This document shows, one piece after another, positions 1 to 10,020 of a stretch of 64,000 nt of DNA. The DNA lies in NCBI RefSeq assembly GCF_015477835.1, contig NZ_JADLQN010000001.1, positions 3,038,001 to 3,102,000 of the forward strand, given 5' to 3'. The notes under the pieces were generated by a model. That model was not told the origin of the DNA, ran no database searches, and was given only the letters and a program-made list of their open reading frames with translations. The position numbers and the translations under genes were made by a program. Source of the DNA: Nocardia higoensis. GTDB lineage: Bacteria > Actinomycetota > Actinomycetes > Mycobacteriales > Mycobacteriaceae. Each line of letters begins with the position of its first letter. Within the stretch, counting starts at the first letter, position 1.

Positions 1-3000
1 GCACGGTGGCGTCGACCACGTCGGCGAACCCGTCGCGACGGGTGGTGAGCACCAGCGCGGGCACGGCGGTGTCGAGAATGTGCTTGATGCGGTCGCCCGG
101 CTGATCCGGGTCGAGCGGCACGTACGCGCCACCGGCGGCCAGTACCGCGTACATGGCCACAACCAGCTCGGTGGACCGGCGAATGCCCAGTGCCACCAGC
201 GATTCCGGGCCGACGCCCGCGACGGTCAACCGGCTCGCGACGCTGTGCACCCGCGCGCTCAGCTCGGCGTAGGTCAGCGACTCGTCGGCGCACACCAGCG
301 CGACCGCGTCGGGGGTCGCCTCGACCTGGGCCCGGAACAGCGACACCAGTGTGTGCTGCGAGGGCACGTCGTGGGCGGTGTCGTTCCAGCCCGACAGCAC
401 CTGATGCTGTTCCTGCGGGGCCAGCAGGTCGATGTCGCCGATCGGGACGTCGGGGTCGGCGATGACCGCGGCCAGCACCCGGTCCAACCTGCGCGCGAAC
501 GCCGCGACCGTCGATTCCTCGAAAAGGTCCAGGGCGTAGGAGAACTCGGCCGACATACCGGCCAGCTCGCCGCGCTCGTCGTGGGCTTCCTGCAGGGTCA
601 GTTGCAGGTCGAACTTGGCCAGCCCGGCGTCGTAGTCGATGCCGCTGACCGACAGGCCGGGCAGCTGCAGGCTGGCCTGCTTGGTGTTCTGGAACGCCAG
701 CAGCACCTGGAACAGCGGATGGCGGGCCTGCGAGCGGGCCGGGTTGAGCACCTCGACCAGTCGCTCGAAGGGCACGTCGGCGTGCGCGAAGGCCTGCAGG
801 TCGGTCTCGCGGGCCTGATCGAGCAGGTCGGCGAAGCTCGCCGAACCGGATACCTCGGTGCGCAGCACCAGAGTGTTGACGAACATGCCGATCAGATCGT
901 CGAGCGCGGCCTCACCGCGCCCGGCGACCGGGGTGCCGATGGCGATGTCGGAGGTGCCCGACAGCCGCGCCAGCAGGACCGCCAGCGCGCTGTGCATGAC
1001 CATGAACAGCGAGGCGTTGTAGCGGCGGCCGAGCTCGACCAGAGCGTTCTGGGTCTCGCCGGAGATCACGAACGGGTAGGTGCCGCCCCGGTAGGAGGCG
1101 GCGGCCGGGCGCGGGTGGTCCGCGGGCAGCACCAGTTCGTCGGGCAGATCGTCGAGCTGGCGGGCCCAGTAGGCGATCTGGCTGGAGATGAGCGAGGCCG
1201 GATCGTCCTCGGAGCCGAGCACCTCGCGCTGCCACAGCGCGTAATCGGCGTATTGGACCGGCAATTCGGCCCACGCCGGAGCCTCCCACGAGGTGCGCGC
1301 CGCGTAGGCGAGCATCACGTCGCGGGCCAGCGGCACCATCGACCAGCCGTCGGCGGAGATGTGGTGCACGACCATGCCGAGCACGAACTCCGAGTCGTTG
1401 ATCTCGAACAGCCGGGCGTGCAGCGGGACTTCGCTGGTGACGTCGAAGGCCACCGACGCCAGGTCGACCAAGTGGTCGATCAGGGTGTCCTCGGTGACGC
1501 GGTACGGGGTCAGGTCGGGCACGATCTGGGCCGCGTCGAGCACCACCTGCACGGGGCCGTTCTCGGTCTCCGGGAAAACCGTGCGCAGCGACTCGTGCCG
1601 GTCGATGACGTCGATGACCGCGACCTGCAGCGCGGCGATGTCCAGATCGCCGGACAGCCGCATGGCGACCGGGATGTTGTAGGCGACATTGGAGTCGTCG
1701 AACCGGTTGAGGAACCACATGCGCTGCTGCGACAGCGACAGCGGCACCTGCTCCGGGCGGTCCTTGGCGACCAGCGCCTTGCGCGCGCCGTCACCGGCCT
1801 GGGTCTCCACCCGCGCCGCCAGCGCGGCCACGGTGGATGCCTCGAACAGCATCCGCACCGGCACCCTGGTGTCCAGGGCGATGCCGAGGCGGGAGGCCAC
1901 CTGGGTGGCGATCAGCGAGTTGCCGCCCAGGTCGAAGAAGTCGTCGTCGACGCCGACGCGCGGCAGGCCGAGCACCTCGCCGAAGATCTGCGCGACGATC
2001 TCCTCGATCGGCGTCGTCGGCGCGCGGAACTCGCGCACCTCGAACACCGGCGCGGGCAAAGCTTTGCGATCGAGCTTGCCGGAGGCGTTGAGCGGGAACT
2101 CGGCCAGCGCCATGACGACCGAGGGCACCATGTAGGCGGGCAGCCTGCGGCGCAGCGCGGTCTTGACGTCCTCGGTGTCGATCTCGTCCACCGGGGCCGA
2201 ATCGCTCGAGCCCGAGCCGACCACGTAGGCGACCAGCTGGTCGCCCGCGACGGTGTCGATGACCAGTACCGCGGCCTGGGTGATCGCGTCCTGCTCGAGC
2301 AGCGCCGACTCGATCTCGCCGAGTTCGATGCGCTGGCCGCGGAACTTGACCTGGAAGTCGGTGCGGCCGATGTACTCGAGCACGCCCACCCCGGACGGCG
2401 CCGCACGGCGGATGTCGGCGACGACGGAATCGGAACCGCCGTGCTGGTCGACCTTCCAGCGCACCAGGTCGCCGGTGCGGTAGAGCCGTTCGCCCGGCGC
2501 GCCGAACGGGTCGGCGACGAAGCGCTCGGCGGTCAGATCGGGGCGGCCGAGGTAGCCGCGCGCGATCTGCGCGCCCCCCAGGTACAGCTCACCCGCGACA
2601 CCGGCGGGCACCGGACGCAGCGCCTCGTCCAGGACGTACGCGCGCGCGTTCCACACCGGACGGCCGATCGGCACCGAAGAGCCGTTGGCGCCCACCCGCC
2701 AGGAGGTGGCGTTGACGGTGAATTCGGTAGGACCGTAGAGGTTGAGCACGGCCGCCGGGCTGAGCCGGCGGAACAGCGCCACCGTGGCGGGCGTGAGCGC
2801 CTCGCCGCCGACGAAGACCGCGCGCAGCGAGGTGCATTCGGCGGCGGGCGCGGTCGCTGCGAACACCGACAGCAGCGAGGGCACGAACGAGGTCATGGTG
2901 ACCTGGTGCCGCCAGATCACCTCGGACTGGTACAGCGGATCGCGATGCCCGTCGGGCGCGGCGATGATCATCTCCGCGCCGACGATCAGGGTGGCGAACA

Positions 3001-6000
3001 GCTCCCACACCGAGGCGTCGAAGGTGAACGGCGTCTTGTGCAGCACGACGTCGGTCTCGTCGATGCCGCTCTCGGCGATCTTCCAGGCCATCTGGTTCAA
3101 CAGCGCGGCATGGCTGACCGCCACGCCCTTCGGCCTGCCGGTGGAACCGGAGGTGTAGAGCACGTAGGCGGTGTTGTCCGGCCGCAGCAGCCCGCGCCGC
3201 TCACCGGCGGCGATCGGGGCGTCGTCGTAGGAGTCAAGCTCGACGGTGTCGACGTACACCACCGGGCAGGTCGCCGGATCCTGGCTTCGGACATCGTCGC
3301 CGGTGGTGGTCAGCAGGACCACCGGACGCGCGCCCGCCAGCACGTATTCGGTGCGCTCGGCCGGGTGATCGGGATCGATCGGCACGTAGCCACCGCCCGC
3401 GGCGACCGTCGCGTACACCGCGACCAGCATGTCGATGGAGCGGCGGATGCCGACCGCGACCAGCAGGTCGGGGCCCACGCCCAACTCGATCAGCTTGCGC
3501 GCCAGGCGATTCACCCGCGCGGCGAACTCCGCGTAGGTCAGCTCGCCCGCAGGCCCGAACTCACCGTCGGAGCGCTCGCCCGGATCGAAGACCAGGGCGG
3601 TGGCGGCGGCACGCCTGCGCGCGGTCTGGTCGAACAGTTCGAGCACGGTGGTGACCGCGGGTACCTCGTGCGCGGTGCGGTTCCACTCGGTGAGCACGCG
3701 CCGCTGCTCGGCCGGTTCCAGGATCTCGATATCGCGCACGGCGACATCGGCCGAGGTCGCGACCGCGCGCAGCACGCGCAGGAAACGGCGGTTGAACTCC
3801 TCGACGGTGGTGTCGTCGAACAGATCCGTGGCATAGGACAGCACCGCGGCGATGCCCGCGGGCTCCCCCGCGGCCGAGCGCTGCTCGGTCAGCGTCCACA
3901 GCAGATCGAACTTGGCGATCGGGACCTCGACCTCGGCGGCGCTCACCGTCAGGCCGGGCAGCTCCAGCGTGCCGTGCGCCATCTCCTGGAACGACAGCAT
4001 CACCTGGAACAGCGGGTGCCGCGCCTGCGAACGGGTCGGGTTGAGCACCTCGACCAGCCGCTCGAACGGCACGTCGGCGTGCGCGAACGCCTGCAGGTCG
4101 GTTTCCCTTGTGCGGGCGAGGAATTCGGTGAACGGCTGCGCGCCGTCGACGTCCGAGCGCAACACCAGGGTGTTGACGAACATGCCGATCAGGTCGTCGA
4201 GGGCCTGCTCGCCACGACCGGCGATCGGGGTGCCGATGGCCACGTCACCGCTGCCCGACAGCCTGCCCATGAGTACGGCCAGCGCGGCGTGCAGGACCAT
4301 GAACAAGCTGACGCCCTGCGCGCGGGCCAGCGCCGACAGTTCGGCGTGCAACGGCGCGTCGATGTCGAAATACGTTGTCGCGCCACGGAAACTCTGCACC
4401 GGCGGACGCGGGCGGTCGGTGGGCAGCTCGATCTGGTCGGGCAGGCCCGCCAGTGTGCGCTGCCAGTACGCGATCTGGCGCGCGGCCATCGATTCCGGAT
4501 CGGATTCCGCGCCGAGCAGCTCACGCTGCCAGACCGTGTAGTCCTGGTACTGCACCGGCAGCGGCGCCCACTGCGGGGCCTGCCCCACGGCGCGCGCGAG
4601 GTACGCGGCGGCGACATCGCGCGAGAGCGGTCCGAACGAGAAGCCGTCGGCGGCGATGTGGTGCACCACGAAGGCGACCGCGTGATCGGGCGCGCCGTTG
4701 GTGGTGCCGCCGGTGACGGTGAAGATCCGTACCCGGATCGGCAACTCGCGCGAGACGTCGAAGCCGGTGGCCGCGAATTCGGCCAGCACGCCGGGCAACT
4801 CGTTCTCGTCGATGGCCTGCACCGCGATCGCGAGGTTGATCTCGTCGTCCGGGATCACCTGCTGGTAGCCGCCGTCGCCGGACTCGGGGAAGATCGTGCG
4901 CAGCGACTCCTGGCGCGCCATCACATCGTTGAGCGCCGCCTTCAGCGCGTCGATGTCGACGTTTCCGCGCAAGCGAACCACGAACGGCAGGTTGTAGGTC
5001 GGTGCCGTCGGGTCGAACTGGTTGATGAACCACATGCGCTGCTGCGCCGGCGAGAGCGGCACCCGGTCCGGCAGCGTCATGGCGACCAGCGGCGGACGCG
5101 ATTCCTCGGTGGCCGAGGCGCTCTCGGCGCGCGCGGCCAGCCCCGCGACGGTGGGAGTCTCGAACAGGGTGCGCACACCCACGCGGGCGCCGAAGGCGGC
5201 GCCGACGCGCGCGACCACCTGGGTGGCGACCAGCGAGTTGCCGCCCAGATCGAAGAAGTTGTCGTCGATACCCACCCGATCCTGGCTGAGCACGTCGGCG
5301 AAGATGTTCGCCACGATCTGCTCGGCCTGGGTGCGCGGCGCCCGGTAGCCCGCGTCGGTGGCGAACACCGGCTCCGGCAGCGCCTTGCGGTCCAGTTTGC
5401 CCGAGGTGTTGAGCGGGAAGGCCTCGAGCACCATCACCGAGGCGGGCACCATGTAGCTCGGCAACTGCTCGGCGGCGAAGCGGATCAGCTCGGCCGGGTC
5501 GATGCTCTGGCCCGGCGCGGGCACCACGTAGGCGACCAGCTGCTGGCCGGTGGCGGTGTCGACCACGAGCACCGCGGACTGGCTGACCGAGGGATGGGCC
5601 AGCGTGACGGTCTCGATCTCGCCGAGCTCGATGCGCTGACCGCGGAACTTGACCTGGAAGTCGGTGCGGCCGATGTATTCCAGCGTGCCCGCGGCGTTCC
5701 AGCGCACCAGGTCGCCGGTGCGGTACATGCGCGAACCGGCGGGAGTGGTATCGCTTCCGCCGAACGGATTGGCGACGAACCGGTCCGAGGTCAGGTCCGG
5801 CCTGCCCCGGTAGCCGCGCGCCAGCTGGCGCCCGCCCAGGTACAGCTCGCCGGGCACGCCGATCGCGGCCGGACGCAGCCGCGAATCCAGCACGTAGACG
5901 TCGACATTCCACTCCGGGATGCCGATCGGCACGGTCACGGTGTCGGCCGGGGTGGCCTCCCAGTAGGTCACCGAGACCGCGGCCTCGGTGGGACCGTACA

Positions 6001-8290
6001 GGTTGTGCAGGCCCGCGGCCTGCCCGTTCGCACCGCTGGTCAGGGCGCGGAACTGCGCGGCCGTCTCCGGGGGCAGCGCCTCACCGATGACGAACACCGC
6101 GCGCAGGCTGCGCACCTGCTCCGCGGTGGCGTGCGCGACGAACACCGTGAGCATGGACGGCACGAAGTCGGTGACCGTCACCTGGTGCCGCTCGATCATG
6201 TCGGCGACATAGAGCGGGTCGCGATGCCCGTCCGGCGAGGCGACGACCAGCTCGGCGCCGACCATCAGCGGCAGGAAGTAACCCCACAGCGACACGTCGA
6301 AGGTGGTCGCGGTCTTCTGCAGGTAGACGTCGTCCTCGGTGAGCCGGTACTCGTCGAGCATCCACAGCTGCTGGTTGACGATCGCGTGATGGGTGACCGC
6401 GACGCCCTTGGGACGGCCGGTCGAACCCGAGGTGTAGATGACGTAGGCGGTGTTGCCGGGACGCAGCGGACCGAGCCGCTCCACGTCGGTCAGCGGCGCG
6501 GCGGCGAAACGCGCGACGTCCAGGGTGTCGATCTCGACGCGGCGCACCGTGTCCGGCAGTTCCAGCTCGTCGCCGGAGACCGTGAGCACGCACACCGGGT
6601 CGGCGCTGTCGAGGATGTAGGCGGTGCGATCGGCCGGATGATCGGGGTCGATCGGCACATACGCGCCACCGGCGGCGAGTACCGCGTGCATGCCGATCAC
6701 CAGATCCAGCGAGCGGCGCATGCCGAGTGCCACCAGCGACTCCGGCCCCACGCCGTCGTCGATCAGGTACCTGGCCAGCCGGTTGACCCGGGCGGCGAAC
6801 GCGCCGTAGGTCAGCGTCTCGCCCTCGAAGTGCAGCGCGATCCGGTCGGGCGTGCGCAGTGCCTGCGCGTCCAGCAGTGCGGTGAGGGTGGTGTCCGGCA
6901 CCTCGGCGGCGGAGTCGTTCCACTCGACCAGCGTGCGTTCGCGCTCGGCCGCGCCGACGACCGGCAGGTCCCACACGGCGGCGTCGGCGTCGGCGGCCAG
7001 GAAACGATCGAAGAATTCCAGGAAGCGGCCGTGATGGGCGGCGGCCTCGGCCTCGGTGTAGAGGTTCGGGTTGGTCTCGAAGTCGATGTGCGACCGGCTG
7101 CCCGCCACCGACTGGTAGAAGTTGACGCCCAGATCCTCGATGCTGCCGGTGGACAGCACATTGAGCTGCCCCTCGGTGCGTCCCAGGGTCACCTCGCTGT
7201 GGAACAGCATGATGTTGACCCACGGGCCGAAGAATTCCGTGGTCACCACGCCGTCGCCCGCGGTGTCGCGGCGGATGTCCTCGTGGCGGTAGCGCTGGTG
7301 GCGCAGCGCGCCGGAGACGGCCAGACGCACCTGTTCGAGCAGGTCGGCGACGGTCGTGTCGTGGGCCACGCGCAGGCGCAGCGGCACGATGTTGGACACC
7401 GCGCCGCCGGAGCGGCGCATGGCCGCGGTGGTGCGCGCGGTGACCGGCAGGCTCAGGATCACATCCTCGACACCGGTCATCTGCGCCAGATAACCGGCGA
7501 ACGCGGCGATCAGCAGTCCGGCCGGGGAGTTGTCGTGGCGGGCGATCGCCTCGGTCAGCCGGGCGTCCTGCTCGGGGCTCAGTGCGGCGCTGGTGACGCC
7601 GTTGGCCGGGGCGGGCGGCGCGGAGCGGCCGGCGAGGCTGGAGCCTTCCTCCAGGCCCGCGACCCGCTCGGCCCAGTACTCCTTGTCGCTGCCGAAGCGA
7701 GAGCTGTCGCGATAGGCCAGCTCGGACTCGTAGAGCGCGCGCAGATCGGTGGCCTTGGACGGGCTCGCCTCGGCACCGGTCACCATGGCCGTGTAGTGCT
7801 CGGCGATCCGGTTCTGGAAGGTCATCGCGCCGAAGCCGTCGAGCACGATGTGGTGGGCGCGCGAGTACCAGTACCAGCGGTCCTCGGCCAGCCGCAGCGC
7901 GGCGGCGCGGATCAGGCGGTCTTCGACGATGTCGAGGGGGCGGCTGTACTCCGCGCGCATCCACTCGGCGGCCGCGGCCTCCGGGTCGTCGGCCTCGCGC
8001 AGGTCGACGTATTCGAGAGTGGCGTCCAGGCTCGGATCGACGGTCTGCAGCGGCTCACCGTCACGCTCGACGATCCGGAGGAACCCCGAGCCCATCTCCA
8101 GGCCCGCGGCCGCGCTGGCACGCTCCAGCGCGTCCAGATCCAGCTCACCCCGGATCTCGACATACTGTGCGATATTGATCGGCACCTGCGGATCGACGTG
8201 CTGGGCGTACCAGATACCCAGCTGCGCGGGCGACAGTGGGAAGTACTCGCCACGTGCTTCGCCGTTCGCGCCGAAATCCCGCCGGTCCAA
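1..8290 (-). CDS. Non-ribosomal peptide synthetase, 5' part (C-A-PCP-C-A-PCP-C-A...), 3' end outside window
   Basis: Multimodular peptide synthetase read leftwards off the window edge, about 2,763 residues visible. It opens with a condensation domain (YFPLSPAQLGIW near residue 20, HHIVLDG at 146-152). Then come adenylation domain 1 ([10 protein letters not shown] from 620), a carrier domain with its phosphopantetheine serine in LGGNS at 1019, a second C (HHIAADG at 1210), A2 (core from 1713), PCP2 (Ser 2125), a third C (HHISADG at 2309) and the beginning of A3. Read by eye, the A1 pocket residues are D-V-W-D-F-I-L-V-S and those of A2 D-A-W-S-F-G-L-V-N; I cannot assign substrates. Starting with a C domain implies it accepts an acyl or peptidyl chain from another protein. 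No ATG is available: the chosen TTG at 8290 follows AGCGAGG by six bases; a GTG at 8338 is possible. No epimerase or methyltransferase domain is visible. Confidence 0.95.
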   Translation of the reverse strand, partial: MDRRDFGANGEARGEYFPLSPAQLGIWYAQHVDPQVPINIAQYVEIRGELDLDALERASAAAGLEMGSGFLRIVERDGEPLQTVDPSLDATLEYVDLREADDPEAAAAEWMRAEYSRPLDIVEDRLIRAAALRLAEDRWYWYSRAHHIVLDGFGAMTFQNRIAEHYTAMVTGAEASPSKATDLRALYESELAYRDSSRFGSDKEYWAERVAGLEEGSSLAGRSAPPAPANGVTSAALSPEQDARLTEAIARHDNSPAGLLIAAFAGYLAQMTGVEDVILSLPVTARTTAAMRRSGGAVSNIVPLRLRVAHDTTVADLLEQVRLAVSGALRHQRYRHEDIRRDTAGDGVVTTEFFGPWVNIMLFHSEVTLGRTEGQLNVLSTGSIEDLGVNFYQSVAGSRSHIDFETNPNLYTEAEAAAHHGRFLEFFDRFLAADADAAVWDLPVVGAAERERTLVEWNDSAAEVPDTTLTALLDAQALRTPDRIALHFEGETLTYGAFAARVNRLARYLIDDGVGPESLVALGMRRSLDLVIGMHAVLAAGGAYVPIDPDHPADRTAYILDSADPVCVLTVSGDELELPDTVRRVEIDTLDVARFAAAPLTDVERLGPLRPGNTAYVIYTSGSTGRPKGVAVTHHAIVNQQLWMLDEYRLTEDDVYLQKTATTFDVSLWGYFLPLMVGAELVVASPDGHRDPLYVADMIERHQVTVTDFVPSMLTVFVAHATAEQVRSLRAVFVIGEALPPETAAQFRALTSGANGQAAGLHNLYGPTEAAVSVTYWEATPADTVTVPIGIPEWNVDVYVLDSRLRPAAIGVPGELYLGGRQLARGYRGRPDLTSDRFVANPFGGSDTTPAGSRMYRTGDLVRWNAAGTLEYIGRTDFQVKFRGQRIELGEIETVTLAHPSVSQSAVLVVDTATGQQLVAYVVPAPGQSIDPAELIRFAAEQLPSYMVPASVMVLEAFPLNTSGKLDRKALPEPVFATDAGYRAPRTQAEQIVANIFADVLSQDRVGIDDNFFDLGGNSLVATQVVARVGAAFGARVGVRTLFETPTVAGLAARAESASATEESRPPLVAMTLPDRVPLSPAQQRMWFINQFDPTAPTYNLPFVVRLRGNVDIDALKAALNDVMARQESLRTIFPESGDGGYQQVIPDDEINLAIAVQAIDENELPGVLAEFAATGFDVSRELPIRVRIFTVTGGTTNGAPDHAVAFVVHHIAADGFSFGPLSRDVAAAYLARAVGQAPQWAPLPVQYQDYTVWQRELLGAESDPESMAARQIAYWQRTLAGLPDQIELPTDRPRPPVQSFRGATTYFDIDAPLHAELSALARAQGVSLFMVLHAALAVLMGRLSGSGDVAIGTPIAGRGEQALDDLIGMFVNTLVLRSDVDGAQPFTEFLARTRETDLQAFAHADVPFERLVEVLNPTRSQARHPLFQVMLSFQEMAHGTLELPGLTVSAAEVEVPIAKFDLLWTLTEQRSAAGEPAGIAAVLSYATDLFDDTTVEEFNRRFLRVLRAVATSADVAVRDIEILEPAEQRRVLTEWNRTAHEVPAVTTVLELFDQTARRRAAATALVFDPGERSDGEFGPAGELTYAEFAARVNRLARKLIELGVGPDLLVAVGIRRSIDMLVAVYATVAAGGGYVPIDPDHPAERTEYVLAGARPVVLLTTTGDDVRSQDPATCPVVYVDTVELDSYDDAPIAAGERRGLLRPDNTAYVLYTSGSTGRPKGVAVSHAALLNQMAWKIAESGIDETDVVLHKTPFTFDASVWELFATLIVGAEMIIAAPDGHRDPLYQSEVIWRHQVTMTSFVPSLLSVFAATAPAAECTSLRAVFVGGEALTPATVALFRRLSPAAVLNLYGPTEFTVNATSWRVGANGSSVPIGRPVWNARAYVLDEALRPVPAGVAGELYLGGAQIARGYLGRPDLTAERFVADPFGAPGERLYRTGDLVRWKVDQHGGSDSVVADIRRAAPSGVGVLEYIGRTDFQVKFRGQRIELGEIESALLEQDAITQAAVLVIDTVAGDQLVAYVVGSGSSDSAPVDEIDTEDVKTALRRRLPAYMVPSVVMALAEFPLNASGKLDRKALPAPVFEVREFRAPTTPIEEIVAQIFGEVLGLPRVGVDDDFFDLGGNSLIATQVASRLGIALDTRVPVRMLFEASTVAALAARVETQAGDGARKALVAKDRPEQVPLSLSQQRMWFLNRFDDSNVAYNIPVAMRLSGDLDIAALQVAVIDVIDRHESLRTVFPETENGPVQVVLDAAQIVPDLTPYRVTEDTLIDHLVDLASVAFDVTSEVPLHARLFEINDSEFVLGMVVHHISADGWSMVPLARDVMLAYAARTSWEAPAWAELPVQYADYALWQREVLGSEDDPASLISSQIAYWARQLDDLPDELVLPADHPRPAAASYRGGTYPFVISGETQNALVELGRRYNASLFMVMHSALAVLLARLSGTSDIAIGTPVAGRGEAALDDLIGMFVNTLVLRTEVSGSASFADLLDQARETDLQAFAHADVPFERLVEVLNPARSQARHPLFQVLLAFQNTKQASLQLPGLSVSGIDYDAGLAKFDLQLTLQEAHDERGELAGMSAEFSYALDLFEESTVAAFARRLDRVLAAVIADPDVPIGDIDLLAPQEQHQVLSGWNDTAHDVPSQHTLVSLFRAQVEATPDAVALVCADESLTYAELSARVHSVASRLTVAGVGPESLVALGIRRSTELVVAMYAVLAAGGAYVPLDPDQPGDRIKHILDTAVPALVLTTRRDGFADVVDATV

Positions 8291-8667
8291 CCGTAACCTC
8301 GCTTCCGGAACGCCACGCCGAGCGCTCCCAGACGACACCCGGACGCCGACCCCACGTCTGCGAGTCGTGGCGCCTGCGTCCCATGCTTGTAGTTCTCGAA
8401 TCCCTGCCGTGCTCTGTGAAAGCTTCGGGCAAAGAAGTTCACTGGCACTATCTGTCTTCAGCCGACGTCGTTACATCGGCCGGACCGTGCCATCTGCCCA
8501 CCGACCGGCCGAGCCGGGACGTTCGTTCCTGATCACCGGGACAATCTACCGTCGCGGTAGCCACCCGACCAACCAAGCCCCATAGCGACGAGCTATTACG
8601 CCTGGTAGCGTCGGACATGTCGGGCCCGAGGGCGGGTGTTGCGGACATCACACCGCGAACGCCCCGG
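8291..8667. promoter_or_regulatory. Intergenic region upstream of the left NRPS gene, with a small dyad
   Basis: About 377 bases between the end of cobM and the NRPS start, both on the minus strand. No credible gene was found. The stretch should hold the NRPS promoter. A short perfect inverted repeat, CTACCG-TCG-CGGTAG, lies at 8546-8560. No iron-box-like sequence was recognised, so nothing here supports iron control of the NRPS. Confidence 0.4.
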
Positions 8668-9435
8668 TCAGATGGCGGACCGCTGCGGCGGGCGCCGATC
8701 GCGTGCCGGATCGTAGAGGTGCGAGGTGGTGCAGGTGATGGCCGGCGTGAGGGCGCGGCCGACGAGGATGACGGCCGCCTGCCGCAGACCGGCGGACTCC
8801 ACCTGATCGGCGATATCGGCCAAGGTGCCGCGCAGGACGAGCTGGCCCGGCTGCGAGGCGCGGTAGACGACAGCGGCCGGACAGTCCGAGCCGTAGTGCG
8901 CCGCCAGCTCCTCGGCGAGGACGCGGGTGCGGGTGATCGCCAGATGCAGGACGAGCGTCGCCCCGGTGCGGGCGAACTCGCCCAGCGACTCCGACTCCGG
9001 CATGGCGGTGGAACGTTTCCTCGTGCGGGTCAGCACGACGGACTGGACCACCTCGGGAACGGTGAGCTCGGCGCCGAGCAGCGCGGCGGCCGCGGCATAG
9101 GCGGGCACACCGGGTGTGACGTCCCACGGGACGCCATGGGCGTCGAGGCGGCGAGTCTGCTCGGTGAGGGCCGAATAGAGGGAAGGGTCGCCCGAGCACA
9201 GCCTGGCGACATCCTTGCCTTCCCGATGCGCGGCGAGCAGGTGCTCGGTGATCTCGTCCAGGTCGAGGTGCTGGGTGTCGATCAGCCGCGTGCCGGGAGC
9301 GCAGTGCGCCAGCACCTCGGGATCGAGATAGGTGCCCGCGTAGAGACAGACGGGCGAGTCGCGCAGCAGGGTGACCGCGCGCACGGTCAGCAGGTCGGCG
9401 GCGCCCGGTCCGGCCCCGATGAAGTGCACGGTCAT
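8668..9435 (-). CDS. cobM: Precorrin-4 C11-methyltransferase
   Basis: SAM-dependent methyltransferase of cobalamin (corrin ring) biosynthesis, 255 residues, the normal size for CobM/CbiF. It methylates C-11 of precorrin-4 (or cobalt-precorrin-4) in the cytosol. Visible family signs are the N-terminal GAGPGAADLLTVRA loop, the CLYAGTYLD segment, SGDPSLYSA in the tetrapyrrole methylase core, and the TPGVPAYAAAAALLG stretch. The ATG at 9435 gives the usual MTVHFIGAGPG start; no strong ribosome-binding site is seen. It is a lone cobalamin gene in this window, and its neighbours (NRPS, F420-type enzyme) do not suggest a shared role. Function is assigned from family motifs; the choice between the aerobic and anaerobic variant cannot be settled here. 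Confidence 0.9.
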   Translation of the reverse strand: MTVHFIGAGPGAADLLTVRAVTLLRDSPVCLYAGTYLDPEVLAHCAPGTRLIDTQHLDLDEITEHLLAAHREGKDVARLCSGDPSLYSALTEQTRRLDAHGVPWDVTPGVPAYAAAAALLGAELTVPEVVQSVVLTRTRKRSTAMPESESLGEFARTGATLVLHLAITRTRVLAEELAAHYGSDCPAAVVYRASQPGQLVLRGTLADIADQVESAGLRQAAVILVGRALTPAITCTTSHLYDPARDRRPPQRSAI

Positions 9436-9569
9436 GACCGCGAGTCTGTCACGGCCGCGGATCCGCCGTCACGAGCCCGGTACAGGTCCGCGGCTCCGAG
9501 CCGGTCCGGCAGGCGCCGCGAGTCCGGCGTGTGGGCGGGTCCCGACCCCGAGCCGCCGGGTTCGGCGAT

Positions 9570-9995
9570 TCAGGCGGTCACGTCGAAGGCAGCGATCACC
9601 TTGGCCGGGCGCAGTCGCACGACCAGTTCGCCCGGAACACCGTTGCGGCGACCGAATTCCTCGGCGCGGTCGGCGCCCATGTACCGCGCGCCGAGCGCGG
9701 TCGCGATGCGCAGGAGTTCGCCGGGATCCTCCGAGGTCCGCACCGTGCCCTGGACCTGTACGAAGGCGTAGGGCGCGGCCTCGAGATCCACGCACAGGGC
9801 CGCCCGCGGGTCCCGCGCCAAAGCCCTCGCCTTGCCGGTGTCCGCGCCGGTGGTGAAGACGATCTCCTCGCCCTCGACCAGGAACCAGATCGGCGCGACC
9901 ACCGGACGACCGTCCGAGGCGACGAAGGCGAGTTTGCCGGTCCTGGTGCCGTGGGTGAGGAATTCGCGAACCCGATCGTCCGAGAGCGAGGTCAT
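9570..9995 (-). CDS. PPOX-class F420-dependent oxidoreductase
   Basis: Small split-barrel flavin/deazaflavin-binding enzyme, about 141 residues, of the pyridoxamine 5'-phosphate oxidase-like superfamily that in mycobacteria includes F420-dependent reductases such as Rv1155. Family signs are LAFVASDGRPVVAPIWFLVE, the IVFTTGADTGKARALARDP strand-helix unit (lysine typical of F420 or FMN phosphate contact), and AALCVDLEAAPYAFVQVQG. I chose the ATG at 9995, preceded by AGGGTGAGGACC; a GTG three codons upstream would overlap that signal. It is transcribed in the same direction as cobM, 134 bases away, so co-transcription is possible. Substrate unknown. Nocardial genomes usually carry several such proteins. 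Confidence 0.85.
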   Translation of the reverse strand: MTSLSDDRVREFLTHGTRTGKLAFVASDGRPVVAPIWFLVEGEEIVFTTGADTGKARALARDPRAALCVDLEAAPYAFVQVQGTVRTSEDPGELLRIATALGARYMGADRAEEFGRRNGVPGELVVRLRPAKVIAAFDVTA

Positions 9996-10020
9996 GGTCC
10001 TCACCCTAACCCGGCCGATC

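Noticed and set aside
80..8296. Plus-strand open frame of 2,738 codons
   Set aside because: It is the exact antisense of the minus-strand NRPS, which shows C, A and PCP motifs throughout; the plus frame is Arg/Gly/Val-rich with no family signature and is open only because of GC-biased codons.
8291..8667. Iron-box (IdeR/DmdR) control of the left NRPS, suggesting a siderophore
   Set aside because: No TTAGGTTAGGCTAACCTAA-like sequence was found on either strand; siderophore function is therefore not claimed.
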